Below, piece after piece: positions 36,939-46,164 of a stretch of DNA of 64,000 nucleotides. Under the pieces are notes generated by a model. The model saw nothing but the letters and a program-made list of their open reading frames with translations, was not told the DNA's origin and did not search any database. Each line of letters begins with the position of its first letter. Position 1 is the first letter of the stretch. The DNA is from Lewinellaceae bacterium. Lineage in GTDB: Bacteria; Bacteroidota; Bacteroidia; Chitinophagales; Saprospiraceae. The stretch is taken from the NCBI GenBank assembly GCA_020636155.1, contig JACJYM010000011.1, forward strand, positions 1-64,000. The letters are read 5' to 3'. Position numbers and translations under genes: made by a program.

Positions 36939-39158
36939 TTAATCAATTCGTATAATTTTCTTTTTATACCAAGAATCATTCATCTCTATCTCCAAAATAA
37001 AAATTCCGGGATGTGGTACTTCTATCGAGTGGTCGAAAGATTTTCCTCGTTGTATCAATTTTCCCGTCATATCAAATAAGCGATAATTGATATTTTTAAA
37101 ATCTCCTTGTATTTTTACTTGACCCTTATTGGGATTTGGAAATATCTTAATCTCATTTTCTTCTAAGTGTGTTGTACTCGATTTTATCTCTACCCATACT
37201 GAATCACAAGCAATTTTTGGAAAGGGCGGATTGTCAAAATTATGGAAAAAACCCCCTCGCTCAAAGCATCTGAGTTTTCCTGTGTGGGGGTCAAAGGAAT
37301 CGATTAACCCTCCTCGTCCGAGATCAAGTTTTAATCCGCCATAGAGACTGCCACAATTTTCTAATATTGATTGTTCGAGTGGCTCTTCTACTGTGCCATT
37401 AGGATCAATGGAGACATTCTGTACGGGCTGTAATCCCCAATCTCCAAAGTCGTAGTAGTAGATGGAGTCTATTGATACAGTCGTTTCAAATTCAGTTTGC
37501 CAATATTGATCAAAGTATTGAGTAGGGTAACTTGTGACTGCATTAAAATCGTAGTTTACCTGCCATTTTTGAAGCGACTCATCCCAAAACCATATTTCAT
37601 GATCGCCTTGTATCATCTGATATGCCGGGCGAGCTATGGTGTCTTCTGCTCTTATAACAGATACGGAATAGATAGTGGTATCATTTACGGTCGTAGAGTC
37701 AGACACTGTATATGTAATATAACTATGCGTGATTTGGTTAGGATTAATGTTGATAGGAAAATACTCGTATGTCCATGAGGTGCCGATGGGAAATATCGGC
37801 TCTGCCTTATGGACTTCTCCATCGATCACGATGACCTCCTGACATTCCTCATTGTCGAGACAGCCATCGCCATTCACCATGAGTAGCCAGATGAAGGATC
37901 GTACCTCACCCGCAGGACCAATGACCTCCAGTAATTGTTTTTGGGTATAATCTAATGTGCCTCCCAGCACTATGCGACCATCGGCCATTTCATGCATGTG
38001 CCACAGTCTCCCCTGATGATATCTGCCATATTCCTCTATGGGCAGCAGCGGATGGTCGTGTGGTACACGATAGACCCTAATCCATCGTATCTCTCCCGCA
38101 GGGCTGATCCTTGCCATAAAACCATTCCAGCTATTGTCCTGTGTGTCAATCAGCGCATGGGGGCTGGCATCAAATGCCTGACCACACACAAGGATATCCC
38201 CATTCTCAGCCTCAAGAAAGTCCACGACACGGTACGTCCGCTCATCGAATACATTGTCAAAAGGTAGCCGAAGACTCCATAACAGGGTATCCATATTTTC
38301 AGAGTACTTGTTGATAACTCCCTGCTGTAAAAATATATAGGGATAGGGATAATCTTTTGTGAAGACATAGACAGAGCCATCATGTGCCGAGAGTACAGGG
38401 GGATTAGAGAAAGAATCTATATAGTATCCGGGTATCTCGAGCGAATCCAACACCCTGCCTGAGGTGTCTAGCTTGATGATCTGGATGCCATCATCGTTAT
38501 TGGCACCACCGCCTAAATCATACTTATTAATATAGATAAGCTCTCCCTTTTGAGTGAGCTGAAGGTCACTACATCCGTTATTAACATCTGTCCTTTTATA
38601 TTTCTTTTCCCAGATGACTTTATAGGCTGTGTCAGTTTTTACGATATAAGACCAAAATGTTTTGTTGATATCTTGATATATTCCATAGATATAATAAGAA
38701 TCATTATCATTCGTAATTCCTATGACATCGGCAATTCCTAAAGTATCCTTACCGATAGAATAAAGATTTTTTTGTTGGAGAGTAGAATTAAAATCAGCAA
38801 TGCGATACTGTCTGCCAGTTTCTATTTTAAATTTCGTTCCGGCAAAGATTAGTCCATCTTTTGTTGCTAAAATAGAACGATTACCTAAGTTGGTAATTAT
38901 TTTGTTTTCTAACAGTATGGATGTTTCTAATTCAAGCAATGTTTCACCCGTATGTAAGGCACTACAACTCTCGAATACATTTGGATCAAGTGTCGGGCAA
39001 TAGTGGTTTGATAAAACATAAAACCTTTCGTTTTTTAAATCTAGATCCAGTAGTTGATTATCCAAGAAATCTTCATATACTATTTTTGAACTTTTGGTCT
39101 GTGCCAAAAGTGACGATAATAGAAGTATGAAAGTAAAAGTACTAAGTATGGTTTTCAT
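36939..39158 (-). CDS. T9SS type A sorting domain-containing secreted protein
   Basis: This 739-residue protein has a signal peptide (LSTFTFILLLSSLLAQT). A body of repeated beta-strand motifs over about residues 30-440 is consistent with a propeller. The rest is beta-rich and the C-terminus is a type IX sorting domain (IKIFPNPNKGQVKIQG, then MTGKLIQRG, then PGIFILEIE). It should be exported through the inner membrane by Sec and through the outer membrane by T9SS and attached to the surface or released. No catalytic motif is seen. Confidence 0.88.
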   Translation of the reverse strand: MKTILSTFTFILLLSSLLAQTKSSKIVYEDFLDNQLLDLDLKNERFYVLSNHYCPTLDPNVFESCSALHTGETLLELETSILLENKIITNLGNRSILATKDGLIFAGTKFKIETGRQYRIADFNSTLQQKNLYSIGKDTLGIADVIGITNDNDSYYIYGIYQDINKTFWSYIVKTDTAYKVIWEKKYKRTDVNNGCSDLQLTQKGELIYINKYDLGGGANNDDGIQIIKLDTSGRVLDSLEIPGYYIDSFSNPPVLSAHDGSVYVFTKDYPYPYIFLQQGVINKYSENMDTLLWSLRLPFDNVFDERTYRVVDFLEAENGDILVCGQAFDASPHALIDTQDNSWNGFMARISPAGEIRWIRVYRVPHDHPLLPIEEYGRYHQGRLWHMHEMADGRIVLGGTLDYTQKQLLEVIGPAGEVRSFIWLLMVNGDGCLDNEECQEVIVIDGEVHKAEPIFPIGTSWTYEYFPININPNQITHSYITYTVSDSTTVNDTTIYSVSVIRAEDTIARPAYQMIQGDHEIWFWDESLQKWQVNYDFNAVTSYPTQYFDQYWQTEFETTVSIDSIYYYDFGDWGLQPVQNVSIDPNGTVEEPLEQSILENCGSLYGGLKLDLGRGGLIDSFDPHTGKLRCFERGGFFHNFDNPPFPKIACDSVWVEIKSSTTHLEENEIKIFPNPNKGQVKIQGDFKNINYRLFDMTGKLIQRGKSFDHSIEVPHPGIFILEIEMNDSWYKKKIIRID

Positions 39159-39184
39159 TGAAACAAATTTTATTCAGAATTTAG

Positions 39185-39210
39185 AAAAAAGGGATGGTAT
39201 TAACCATCCC
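39185..39210 (-). terminator. Rho-independent terminator
   Basis: GGGATGGT and ACCATCCC form an 8-bp stem (39191-39198 and 39203-39210) with a 4-base loop, followed on the minus strand by six T residues. It sits 11 bases past the stop of the beta-helix gene. Confidence 0.85.
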
Positions 39211-39221
39211 TCGATGTATAA

Positions 39222-41117
39222 CTATCTTATTTTTACAAATTTATCACTCATTATCATCTCTTTACCTCTCTGAAGTGTAATTATATAAATACCAGCATTC
39301 CAACTCTGAGTATTAATATTTAATGATTGAGTAACTTCTGAATTGTAAACTTGATTACCCAATATATCAGTAACCATTAACGCAGATTTTTCATCACCTT
39401 GGTATTTTATATGAATTATATCTCTAAAAGGATTAGGATAAATTGATATATTATTTTCAGCTTTTTGTGACGATCCGTATCTAGGAGCATTCCCATTTTT
39501 GCCAAAATCAGGAAGCTCCGTAGATATAATCTCTCCTGTGAGCCAATAGTAAAGCGCTTTGGCATATCCGGCATAAGGGTGATTTTTATGGGCGATGGTC
39601 TCAATTACAGATTGCTCTGAAGCTGTTGCCATATATACTCTACCTTGATTCAATCTATTAAGATTAATTTGCTGAATGGTGATGAAATCACTGAGTTGCG
39701 GACTGGCATTGGTCAAAGAAGCCAAATATTGTGAAGCACCGGTTAGGTTATTTTCTGCAATGTAGGTGCTATACACTATTAACACGTCGTCATCAGTAGT
39801 TGGATTAATGAGTTCCGCTCTTACTGTTGCATTTTGACCATCCTGAATCATGAGCTCATATCGAAGTCCTTTTATCCGATTGAGACACCTTCTATAAAAA
39901 GATATATACATATCCTTCTGAGCCGGAGAGAGATTGGGGTCATTCTGTATTTGGGAAATTTTGTCTTGAAGCCATGTGATCGCAACATTGACATCTCCAA
40001 TATTTCTTCGTGGGTGGCAAGGGTTGTATTGTGGAGGGATAGAACCCTGTCCTGAACCTGCTTCTTGACATATATTATTAGGAATTGAAGTTCCCGGCAT
40101 TCGAGTAATATTTGGATGTGCTAGTACAGCATCTCGACAATCAATATTGGCATCTCCTGGTTCTATATAAGTAAAGGGGTCAGGGTCTCCCGTCATGTCA
40201 TAAATATTTAACGTAGAATTTCCCCCATGGCTAAAGCAGTTATTCGCAGGGCCAAAATTATCGGGGTTTGCTTGGATACCACCTATTATTCCTTCAATAT
40301 AATTATCGGCAAAAGAAGTATTAAAGCAATTTTCATAAAACAAATGACTGGGGTTGTTTCCTAATGGCAATAAACCAACGAAATTTCCGGTAACTTGATT
40401 TCTGAATACATCATTGGAATGAATACCATTATTAGCACTGACTACTCCAAAATCGGCTGTCACGTCATTATGGTGAAACAAATAGTTATTATCATCATCC
40501 ATAAAAGCATCAAACTCTCCGCACAGGAATTGATTATATTCTATTTCATGCTGCCCTAAGGTGGTTCCCAAAGCTCTCACTCCGGTATTTGCCCCATAGA
40601 GTTGATTATCTCGTATGGCTGTCCCAAATCCCGGAGATACATTGGCAAACAATATATCTGCTCTTCCACTATGAAATGTATTTCCTTGAATTAAAAATTG
40701 ACCTACTTCTGTAGCAATGCATTCATGAGATATATTATTAAAATCATTATTGGTGATAGAGACACCATAACAATTCCAATTTGTAATGCTCCATTTTCCA
40801 CCATTATGAACACAATTATCAATTATTGAAGGGTTGTAACTGGTGGTTAAAGCTCCTAACTCGAGCATTTTTTTACAGTTTTTAAATTCCGAATCTGTAA
40901 ATTTAATTTTTGCATTTCCTTGACCGAGTAACCAACCTCCACTGGCAAACATACTTACAGCAGCTTCCGATGTGTTTTCAATAAGTGCATTGTTTTTTAT
41001 TTCTACTGAATAGCCACTACTGTTACCAATGATTTTTATTCCTTTCCAAGTTGAACCACAGCCATTAGACAAAATTCCACCATCAACGATAAGTTTCGCA
41101 TTTTTATTCACAATCAA
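39222..41117 (-). CDS. Beta-helix / T9SS sorting C-terminal half of a split surface protein
   Basis: The 631-residue frame begins at an internal TTG and continues in phase from the upstream metalloprotease frame past one TAG. It opens with a GATLTV-like turn (KLIVDGGILSNGCGSTWKGI), then right-handed parallel beta-helix repeats with many Asn/Gly ladders (about 30-310). A Pro-rich linker and a helical section follow. A type A T9SS domain ends it (ISIYPNPFRDIIHIKY and GIYIITLQRG). On its own it has no signal peptide, which supports its being the C-terminal part of a single 1020-residue protein. Confidence 0.8.
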   Translation of the reverse strand: MIVNKNAKLIVDGGILSNGCGSTWKGIKIIGNSSGYSVEIKNNALIENTSEAAVSMFASGGWLLGQGNAKIKFTDSEFKNCKKMLELGALTTSYNPSIIDNCVHNGGKWSITNWNCYGVSITNNDFNNISHECIATEVGQFLIQGNTFHSGRADILFANVSPGFGTAIRDNQLYGANTGVRALGTTLGQHEIEYNQFLCGEFDAFMDDDNNYLFHHNDVTADFGVVSANNGIHSNDVFRNQVTGNFVGLLPLGNNPSHLFYENCFNTSFADNYIEGIIGGIQANPDNFGPANNCFSHGGNSTLNIYDMTGDPDPFTYIEPGDANIDCRDAVLAHPNITRMPGTSIPNNICQEAGSGQGSIPPQYNPCHPRRNIGDVNVAITWLQDKISQIQNDPNLSPAQKDMYISFYRRCLNRIKGLRYELMIQDGQNATVRAELINPTTDDDVLIVYSTYIAENNLTGASQYLASLTNASPQLSDFITIQQINLNRLNQGRVYMATASEQSVIETIAHKNHPYAGYAKALYYWLTGEIISTELPDFGKNGNAPRYGSSQKAENNISIYPNPFRDIIHIKYQGDEKSALMVTDILGNQVYNSEVTQSLNINTQSWNAGIYIITLQRGKEMIMSDKFVKIR

Positions 41118-41126
41118 CTTTGAGTT

Positions 41127-42284
41127 CTAGCTGAAGAACAAACTACTTTTTACGGTAAGGGTAACTCCTTCATTAATGATTAAATCACCAAAAACACTCA
41201 TAGGTTCAGTAATTATTTCATTAGAAACTACTTGTACCGGACAAACATTATTCAATTTTGAACAATCTACAGCATTATGTAAATCTTTTGTAGCCAAATT
41301 TTTATGAATTCGTTCCAAATGCTCTTTAGTAATGTAACTTGATTTGTTATACCAAACACTTGTCATTAATTGGTTGCATGAATTGTGGTGATCAGTTTCT
41401 ATTATATTATGCCCCATTTCATGTAAAAATAAGAGAGCATTTTCATAAAATGACCAACTCCAAAGTGTTTCTGGAGTTTCATTTGCAAAAGGCGGAAACC
41501 ATATTTCATGAAAATTATTTCTAATTAGATAGTCAGAATATCTTTGTGTTATCACATAGGAATTTTCACTCAATTGGGAGAAATAATCTTGTGGATATAA
41601 GGAACACCCGCCAGCTATATCACCACAGTTGCCGCAAGGTGAATTATCGATTTTATATTGCTCAAATCTATTGATATAGCGTGTTGTTGGTTCTGTCCCA
41701 TTTGAAATGTGATTTTCAAGTAATTCCACTAATTCACCATTGTCAGTAAAGAAGAAATTTATTTCCCCAAAATGATTTTGTTCAAAGCTTTTCATTGCAT
41801 CTTCTAAAGCATTCCAATTGCTATTAAATCTTGGACATAAATATTTAAAAGGTCTTATAGAACTAGGAAAATTATCTGCATTAGCTTTAGCATACCAATC
41901 CCAAGCAGCTGTATTATCAATGGTATGCATTTCAATTGAAACTCTGACCTTAGAGTCAAGAGGATATCCTGTAGAACACATCGCAACATCCTGAATATGC
42001 TCTAAATGATAGTTCATCAAATTTTCCCATTCAGACCAAAGTTGGCTGTTGGGGTCAAAATTTCCTGTACCATCATCACGTCTTATCAAAACAAAATTAC
42101 ATTTTAGCGTTAGGGGGTTACAAGTTAAATTTTCATCAAAAAATTTCAACCCACTAAAACCAGCTAATGAACTTTGTGGATTGAGGTCTTCAAATCCACA
42201 AGAACTATCTTGTGAATAGGCTTTCTGCACAAAAAAATTTAAGAGCAAACAAAAAATTAGAATTAAATATTTTAAATTTTTCAT
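41127..42284 (-). CDS. Secreted metalloprotease-like N-terminal half, ended by in-frame TAG
   Basis: The ATG at 42284 gives a 385-residue frame with a clear signal peptide (KYLILIFCLLLNFFVQKAYSQ); a longer frame adds 33 unlikely residues. Residues 288-300 read HEMGHNIIETDHH, a zinc HExxH with a possible third ligand Asp298 six residues on, the spacing of snapalysin-type metzincins. MTSVW about nine residues later may be the Met-turn. The TAG at 41127-41129 cuts the frame just before the beta-helix; the same phase stays open through 39222. Function as a peptidase is inference. Confidence 0.8.
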   Translation of the reverse strand: MKNLKYLILIFCLLLNFFVQKAYSQDSSCGFEDLNPQSSLAGFSGLKFFDENLTCNPLTLKCNFVLIRRDDGTGNFDPNSQLWSEWENLMNYHLEHIQDVAMCSTGYPLDSKVRVSIEMHTIDNTAAWDWYAKANADNFPSSIRPFKYLCPRFNSNWNALEDAMKSFEQNHFGEINFFFTDNGELVELLENHISNGTEPTTRYINRFEQYKIDNSPCGNCGDIAGGCSLYPQDYFSQLSENSYVITQRYSDYLIRNNFHEIWFPPFANETPETLWSWSFYENALLFLHEMGHNIIETDHHNSCNQLMTSVWYNKSSYITKEHLERIHKNLATKDLHNAVDCSKLNNVCPVQVVSNEIITEPMSVFGDLIINEGVTLTVKSSLFFS

Positions 42285-42299
42285 ATCGAACAATTTAAG

Positions 42300-42322
42300 A
42301 GTTAATAAATAGTGCTTAGGTG
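42300..42322. repeat. 23-bp direct repeat, copy 1
   Basis: AGTTAATAAATA, then two variable bases, then GCTTAGGTG. It matches copy 2 at 42458-42480 in 21 of 23 bases. It lies 16 bases upstream of the metalloprotease start. The first 11 bases (AGTTAATAAAT) recur upstream of the giant adhesin near 55340. Confidence 0.6.
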
Positions 42323-42457
42323 TTTTTGATGAGGTGGTCAATATTATTTTAAAAACCAAAACAAGAATTCTGTATAAGCACAATATTGAAAAGAATAGAT
42401 TCAGTCAAACTGATTGTTTTTAGAATTTTAATAGTGTCATATATTTACATTTTTAGA

Positions 42458-42480
42458 AGTTAATAAATATGGCTTAGGTG
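42458..42480. repeat. 23-bp direct repeat, copy 2
   Basis: It differs from copy 1 only at the two central bases (TG instead of GT), with 158 bases between starts. It could be an operator or the residue of a duplication. Confidence 0.6.
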
Positions 42481-42709
42481 AAACGAAGATAATATATTTT
42501 CTGAATAATTCAAAATTTAATTGTACTTTTTTGCAAATAATTATTTTTCGCAAAAAAAGTAGTCAATTAATAATTAATTTGAAATTTAATTTGGATTAAA
42601 AAGTTAAGAGCCTGAATTCAAGTGCTGAAAATAATTTTTTTAGATTATAATATTGATAAATTTAATTCGTTTGAAGTTCTTTAAATACTGTTTATTTGAA
42701 AATCAACAG

Positions 42710-42793
42710 TGCCCAAGACAGGAATCGAACCTGCACACCCTTGCGGATACATGGCCCTCAACCATGCCTGTCTACCAGTTCCAGCACTTGGGC
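42710..42793 (-). tRNA. tRNA-Leu (GAG)
   Basis: The reverse complement is an 84-nt class II tRNA. Its acceptor stem is GCCCAAG/CTTGGGC with discriminator A, the D loop contains CTGGTAGACAG, the anticodon loop is TTGAGGG with anticodon GAG, there is a variable arm, and the T arm is AGGTTCGATTCCT. CCA is not encoded. Confidence 0.96.
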
Positions 42794-42962
42794 TAAAGTG
42801 GGTGCAAATTTAACCAATATTTGTGCTTTTCATAAAAAATTGAAAAAAATTGCTTTTCTACTGCAACGATTCTACCGTCATTGATATCTTGAAATTGTAC
42901 ATGTACCAGAAATGATTAAAAATTATATTAATTTTATTGATAGACTTGAAAATTAGAACAAA

Positions 42963-45539
42963 ATGAAAAACTTTAGTCTCGTATATTTCATACTTAGTTT
43001 GCTGACTATTTGTACTATACAGTCTTGTCATGATGACTTCGAAAATGAAGTTTCCACCAAAAAATCAACGACAAGCCCTAATATTTTTAATGAAAAAGAC
43101 GGTAGCTTAGTCGTCTATATTTATGACGAAAACCTACAGCCGATTGCTGATGCATTGGTGACAGTTTACAATACGACTGGATTTACGGATGCCAATGGTG
43201 TGAAAATTTTTAAAGATGTTAAACTGGACGAACAAGGTAGTTTTGTAAAAGTAGAAAAACAAGGATATATCATTGGTTCGGATATGGTCTATGCCACAGG
43301 AGGGTCTCAATCTTCTCGAGTTATGCTCCTTAAAAAGAATATTTCAGGTTCATTTCAGGCAACTCAGGGAGGAGTGGTGACTCTAGAGGGGGGCGGTCAG
43401 GTATCGTTTAGCCCTAATTCAATAGTAACTGCTGATGGGCAAAGTTATCAAGGCTTAGTACAAGTGACTGCAAAACACCTTTCACCAGACGATCAGAACC
43501 TAGGCGATAAAATGCCGGGAGCATTATTCGGACTGGATGAAGAAGGGAAGAATGCGGTGCTCGGTACTGCTGGAATGGTTGCCGTTGAGCTATTTGATGA
43601 ATCAGGTAACAAATTGAATATTGCAAATGGTAAAAAATCAGAAGTCCTGTTTCCGATTGCAAATAGCCAAGCATCAGAACTTCCACAAAGCATTGCCCTT
43701 TGGTCATTTGACTTTGAAAAGGCAATGTGGATTCAAGAAGGGGAAGCTATAAAGGATGGAAATAATTATGTGGCAGAAGTATCTCATTTTAGTTTTTGGA
43801 ATTGTGATGCACCATTTCCATTAGTACATTTTTGCACCAAAGTATTATGTCAAAATGGAATGCCGGCTACTGGAGTTTTTGTAACCATAGAAGCGATACC
43901 TTTTGGGGTAGGTACCGGATATCCTGATAATAATGGTGTTGTATGTGGTAAAATACCAAAAGCAAAGCCATTGGTTATTAATGTGAAATCTTATTTATGC
44001 CCGGGTACGCTATATACAGCGCAAATTGGTCCTTTTGATAATGATGTGATTCTAGATGACATAATAATAGACTTGGAGAAATTCAATGTTGCGGGAACGG
44101 TAAAATGTAACACAGATGCCGTAACCGATGCCTATCTTATTGTAAAGCTTGATGATAAAACCGAAATTATTGACGTCGAAGATGATGGGACATTTTCTTT
44201 TACCTATGTTGAAAATGATTGTAATCTAGGTCAATCTCTTAATATTCGAGCCATTAACTCACTTACAGGTGAAGCCAGCGAGATATCTAGTTTTGTCATT
44301 GATGGTAATGATATCAACGTAGATTTGAATATTTGTTATGAATGCGATATGAGTTTGGAAATTATTTCGGTGAATTCTGACCCATGTAATACATCTAATA
44401 CCTATGAAGTGCAAGTAATGGGAGGACAAGAGCCATATACTTATCAATGGGATAATGGACAAACTGATGCAATTGCGATTTTGGAGGCTGGTACAAATTG
44501 TGTGACGGTTACAGATCAGTCAGATCCCGCTTGTATGGCAATAAAATGCATCCAAGTCGAAGATCCAGTAATTTTTGAACTTAATGCTATCAGTAATCCT
44601 GATATCTGTAATGGATCAACGGGTTCGATTTGTTTTTCAAATAGTTGGATTTTTGACATAAAACATTGGTATTTGAATGGAGTTGAATTGCCATTAACTG
44701 ATGGATGTCTTGTAAATTTGTCTGCTGGCACATACCTCGTAGAAGCCGAGTTTGAGGATGGTTGTACCGTATATACATCAGTTCTTGTAGAATCAATAAG
44801 TGATTTACCAGTATTTATCGATAATAGTACCACATGTGACAAGCTTGATCTTGGTGGAGGTGTCGATGGATCTGGAAATTATGAGTACAACTGGACACTA
44901 CCTGATGGGAGTATGATATCAAATTCTCCAACACTTACTATTGGAGTACCTTTTGATATAGGTATATATTGCCTAGAAGCCATAGATTTATCATCAGGTT
45001 GTTCTGGTATAGAATGTATAACTATTGATAATCCAGGATTTTTTGATTTAGCAGTTAATGGTGGATTCTGTGACAACTATGGGTTTGAATTTACAGTAAT
45101 TAATGATGGAGGTACAGGTTTTGAATTGTTTATTTTTCAAAATAACGTGCAGATACAATCATATTCTGGAGGAGAGTTCTTCACATTCTATTGGGATTTT
45201 ATAAAACTGGGTAATACTTTTAGTTACAATCTAGTTGGTGAATTCTGTCAAAAATATGACACAGTGATATTACCAAACTTTGAAGGCAACTTAGTCAATG
45301 GTTTCACTCCAGCGTCCTCAGATACTGCCGCTGACGGGAGCATTGACGCTTCATTTGATCCGGGTGACACATGCAATAATTGCACACCAGATCAAATAGT
45401 CATATTGCAATGGGACGAAAACTCGGGAATGTACACAGATGTCACTTCCGATAATGGTAATTATACTACCGGAACATATTATGTAGTCATCGTTAACGAC
45501 AAAGGATGCCCATTAGGATCGGAGAAAGTTGAGTTATAA
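42963..45539 (+). CDS. Large surface lipoprotein with carboxypeptidase-regulatory and SprB-like domains
   Basis: This 858-residue protein has a lipoprotein signal peptide with lipobox TIQSC at about Cys22. Residues about 48-125 form a carboxypeptidase regulatory-like beta domain (LVVYIYDENLQPIADALVTV). A wedge-like region follows to about 280, a second regulatory-like domain at about 285-350, and a third at about 375-455. The rest has SprB-like repeats (EPYTYQWDNGQ, then VTVTDQS) and Cys pairs. Such proteins display beta-rich modules on the cell surface. It lies 29 bases upstream of an ECF sigma gene and probably shares its operon. Confidence 0.85.
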   Translation: MKNFSLVYFILSLLTICTIQSCHDDFENEVSTKKSTTSPNIFNEKDGSLVVYIYDENLQPIADALVTVYNTTGFTDANGVKIFKDVKLDEQGSFVKVEKQGYIIGSDMVYATGGSQSSRVMLLKKNISGSFQATQGGVVTLEGGGQVSFSPNSIVTADGQSYQGLVQVTAKHLSPDDQNLGDKMPGALFGLDEEGKNAVLGTAGMVAVELFDESGNKLNIANGKKSEVLFPIANSQASELPQSIALWSFDFEKAMWIQEGEAIKDGNNYVAEVSHFSFWNCDAPFPLVHFCTKVLCQNGMPATGVFVTIEAIPFGVGTGYPDNNGVVCGKIPKAKPLVINVKSYLCPGTLYTAQIGPFDNDVILDDIIIDLEKFNVAGTVKCNTDAVTDAYLIVKLDDKTEIIDVEDDGTFSFTYVENDCNLGQSLNIRAINSLTGEASEISSFVIDGNDINVDLNICYECDMSLEIISVNSDPCNTSNTYEVQVMGGQEPYTYQWDNGQTDAIAILEAGTNCVTVTDQSDPACMAIKCIQVEDPVIFELNAISNPDICNGSTGSICFSNSWIFDIKHWYLNGVELPLTDGCLVNLSAGTYLVEAEFEDGCTVYTSVLVESISDLPVFIDNSTTCDKLDLGGGVDGSGNYEYNWTLPDGSMISNSPTLTIGVPFDIGIYCLEAIDLSSGCSGIECITIDNPGFFDLAVNGGFCDNYGFEFTVINDGGTGFELFIFQNNVQIQSYSGGEFFTFYWDFIKLGNTFSYNLVGEFCQKYDTVILPNFEGNLVNGFTPASSDTAADGSIDASFDPGDTCNNCTPDQIVILQWDENSGMYTDVTSDNGNYTTGTYYVVIVNDKGCPLGSEKVEL

Positions 45540-45568
45540 TAGAATGAATAATTGTTGATTTATTAAAA

Positions 45569-46153
45569 GTGATAAAAATTGCCTTGAAAGAGCAAGAACT
45601 CATACAAAAATGCATACAAAATAAAGCTACAGCTCAACGGGAGTTGGTTAAAAAATATGCTCCCGTTTTGCTGGCTTTATGCAAAAGATATTGTGTCGAT
45701 GAGCATCAAGCAAAGGATTGTTTGCAAGAGGGATTTATTAGAATATTCAAAAACATTAGTAATTTTAAAGGAGTGGGAAGCTTTGAGGGATGGATGAAGA
45801 AAATCTGTGTGAATTGCTGTTTGACACAAAGAAAAAAAATAAGATTTACAGAATCTATCGAAGGAACAGTGGCTGTAAATCTAGAAACTGAAATTCCGGA
45901 CGTGGTTTCAAGCTTAAATGAAAACGACCTTTTGAACATTATTAAATCATTGCAAGAACAATCTTATGTCGTATTTATGATGCACAGCATTGAAGGATAT
46001 TCACATAAGGAAATAGCAGAGACACTTGAAATTTCTGAAGGAACCTCTAGATCAATTTTGTCTAGGGCAAGAGTAAAACTCATTGAAAAAGTAAATGAAC
46101 TATACTTGACAGGATCTAATAGAATATTACAATTCAATATTGAAAACAATTAA
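45569..46153 (+). CDS. ECF-type RNA polymerase sigma factor
   Basis: The 194-residue protein starts at GTG. Region 2 is at about 25-95 (CQEGFIRIFKNISNF with the conserved DCLQE stretch just before) and region 4 at about 125-180 with a helix-turn-helix (MHSIEGYSHKEIAETLEISEGT). No anti-sigma gene of FecR type is next to it. The next gene encodes a protein with a short cytoplasmic N-terminus and one membrane helix, which could be the anti-sigma partner. Confidence 0.93.
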   Translation: MIKIALKEQELIQKCIQNKATAQRELVKKYAPVLLALCKRYCVDEHQAKDCLQEGFIRIFKNISNFKGVGSFEGWMKKICVNCCLTQRKKIRFTESIEGTVAVNLETEIPDVVSSLNENDLLNIIKSLQEQSYVVFMMHSIEGYSHKEIAETLEISEGTSRSILSRARVKLIEKVNELYLTGSNRILQFNIENN

Positions 46154-46164
46154 AATATAAGAAC

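Larger units (their letters stand above)
42285..42709. other. AT-rich gene-free region with a 23-bp direct repeat
   Basis: No credible coding sequence is seen in these 425 bases upstream of the metalloprotease gene. They contain two near-identical 23-base direct repeats and long A/T runs. The only other structure is a weak 6-bp inverted repeat (ACTGTT/AACAGT) just past the 3' end of tRNA-Leu. Confidence 0.5.

Noticed and set aside
41127..41129. Recoding of TAG as pyrrolysine or selenocysteine-like readthrough
   Set aside because: Other genes in the window end in TAG, RF1 is present, and no tRNA or enhancer for recoding is seen.
42696..42884. Plus-strand 62-residue frame
   Set aside because: It lies across tRNA-Leu on the opposite strand and matches the well-known spurious tRNA-antisense peptide pattern.
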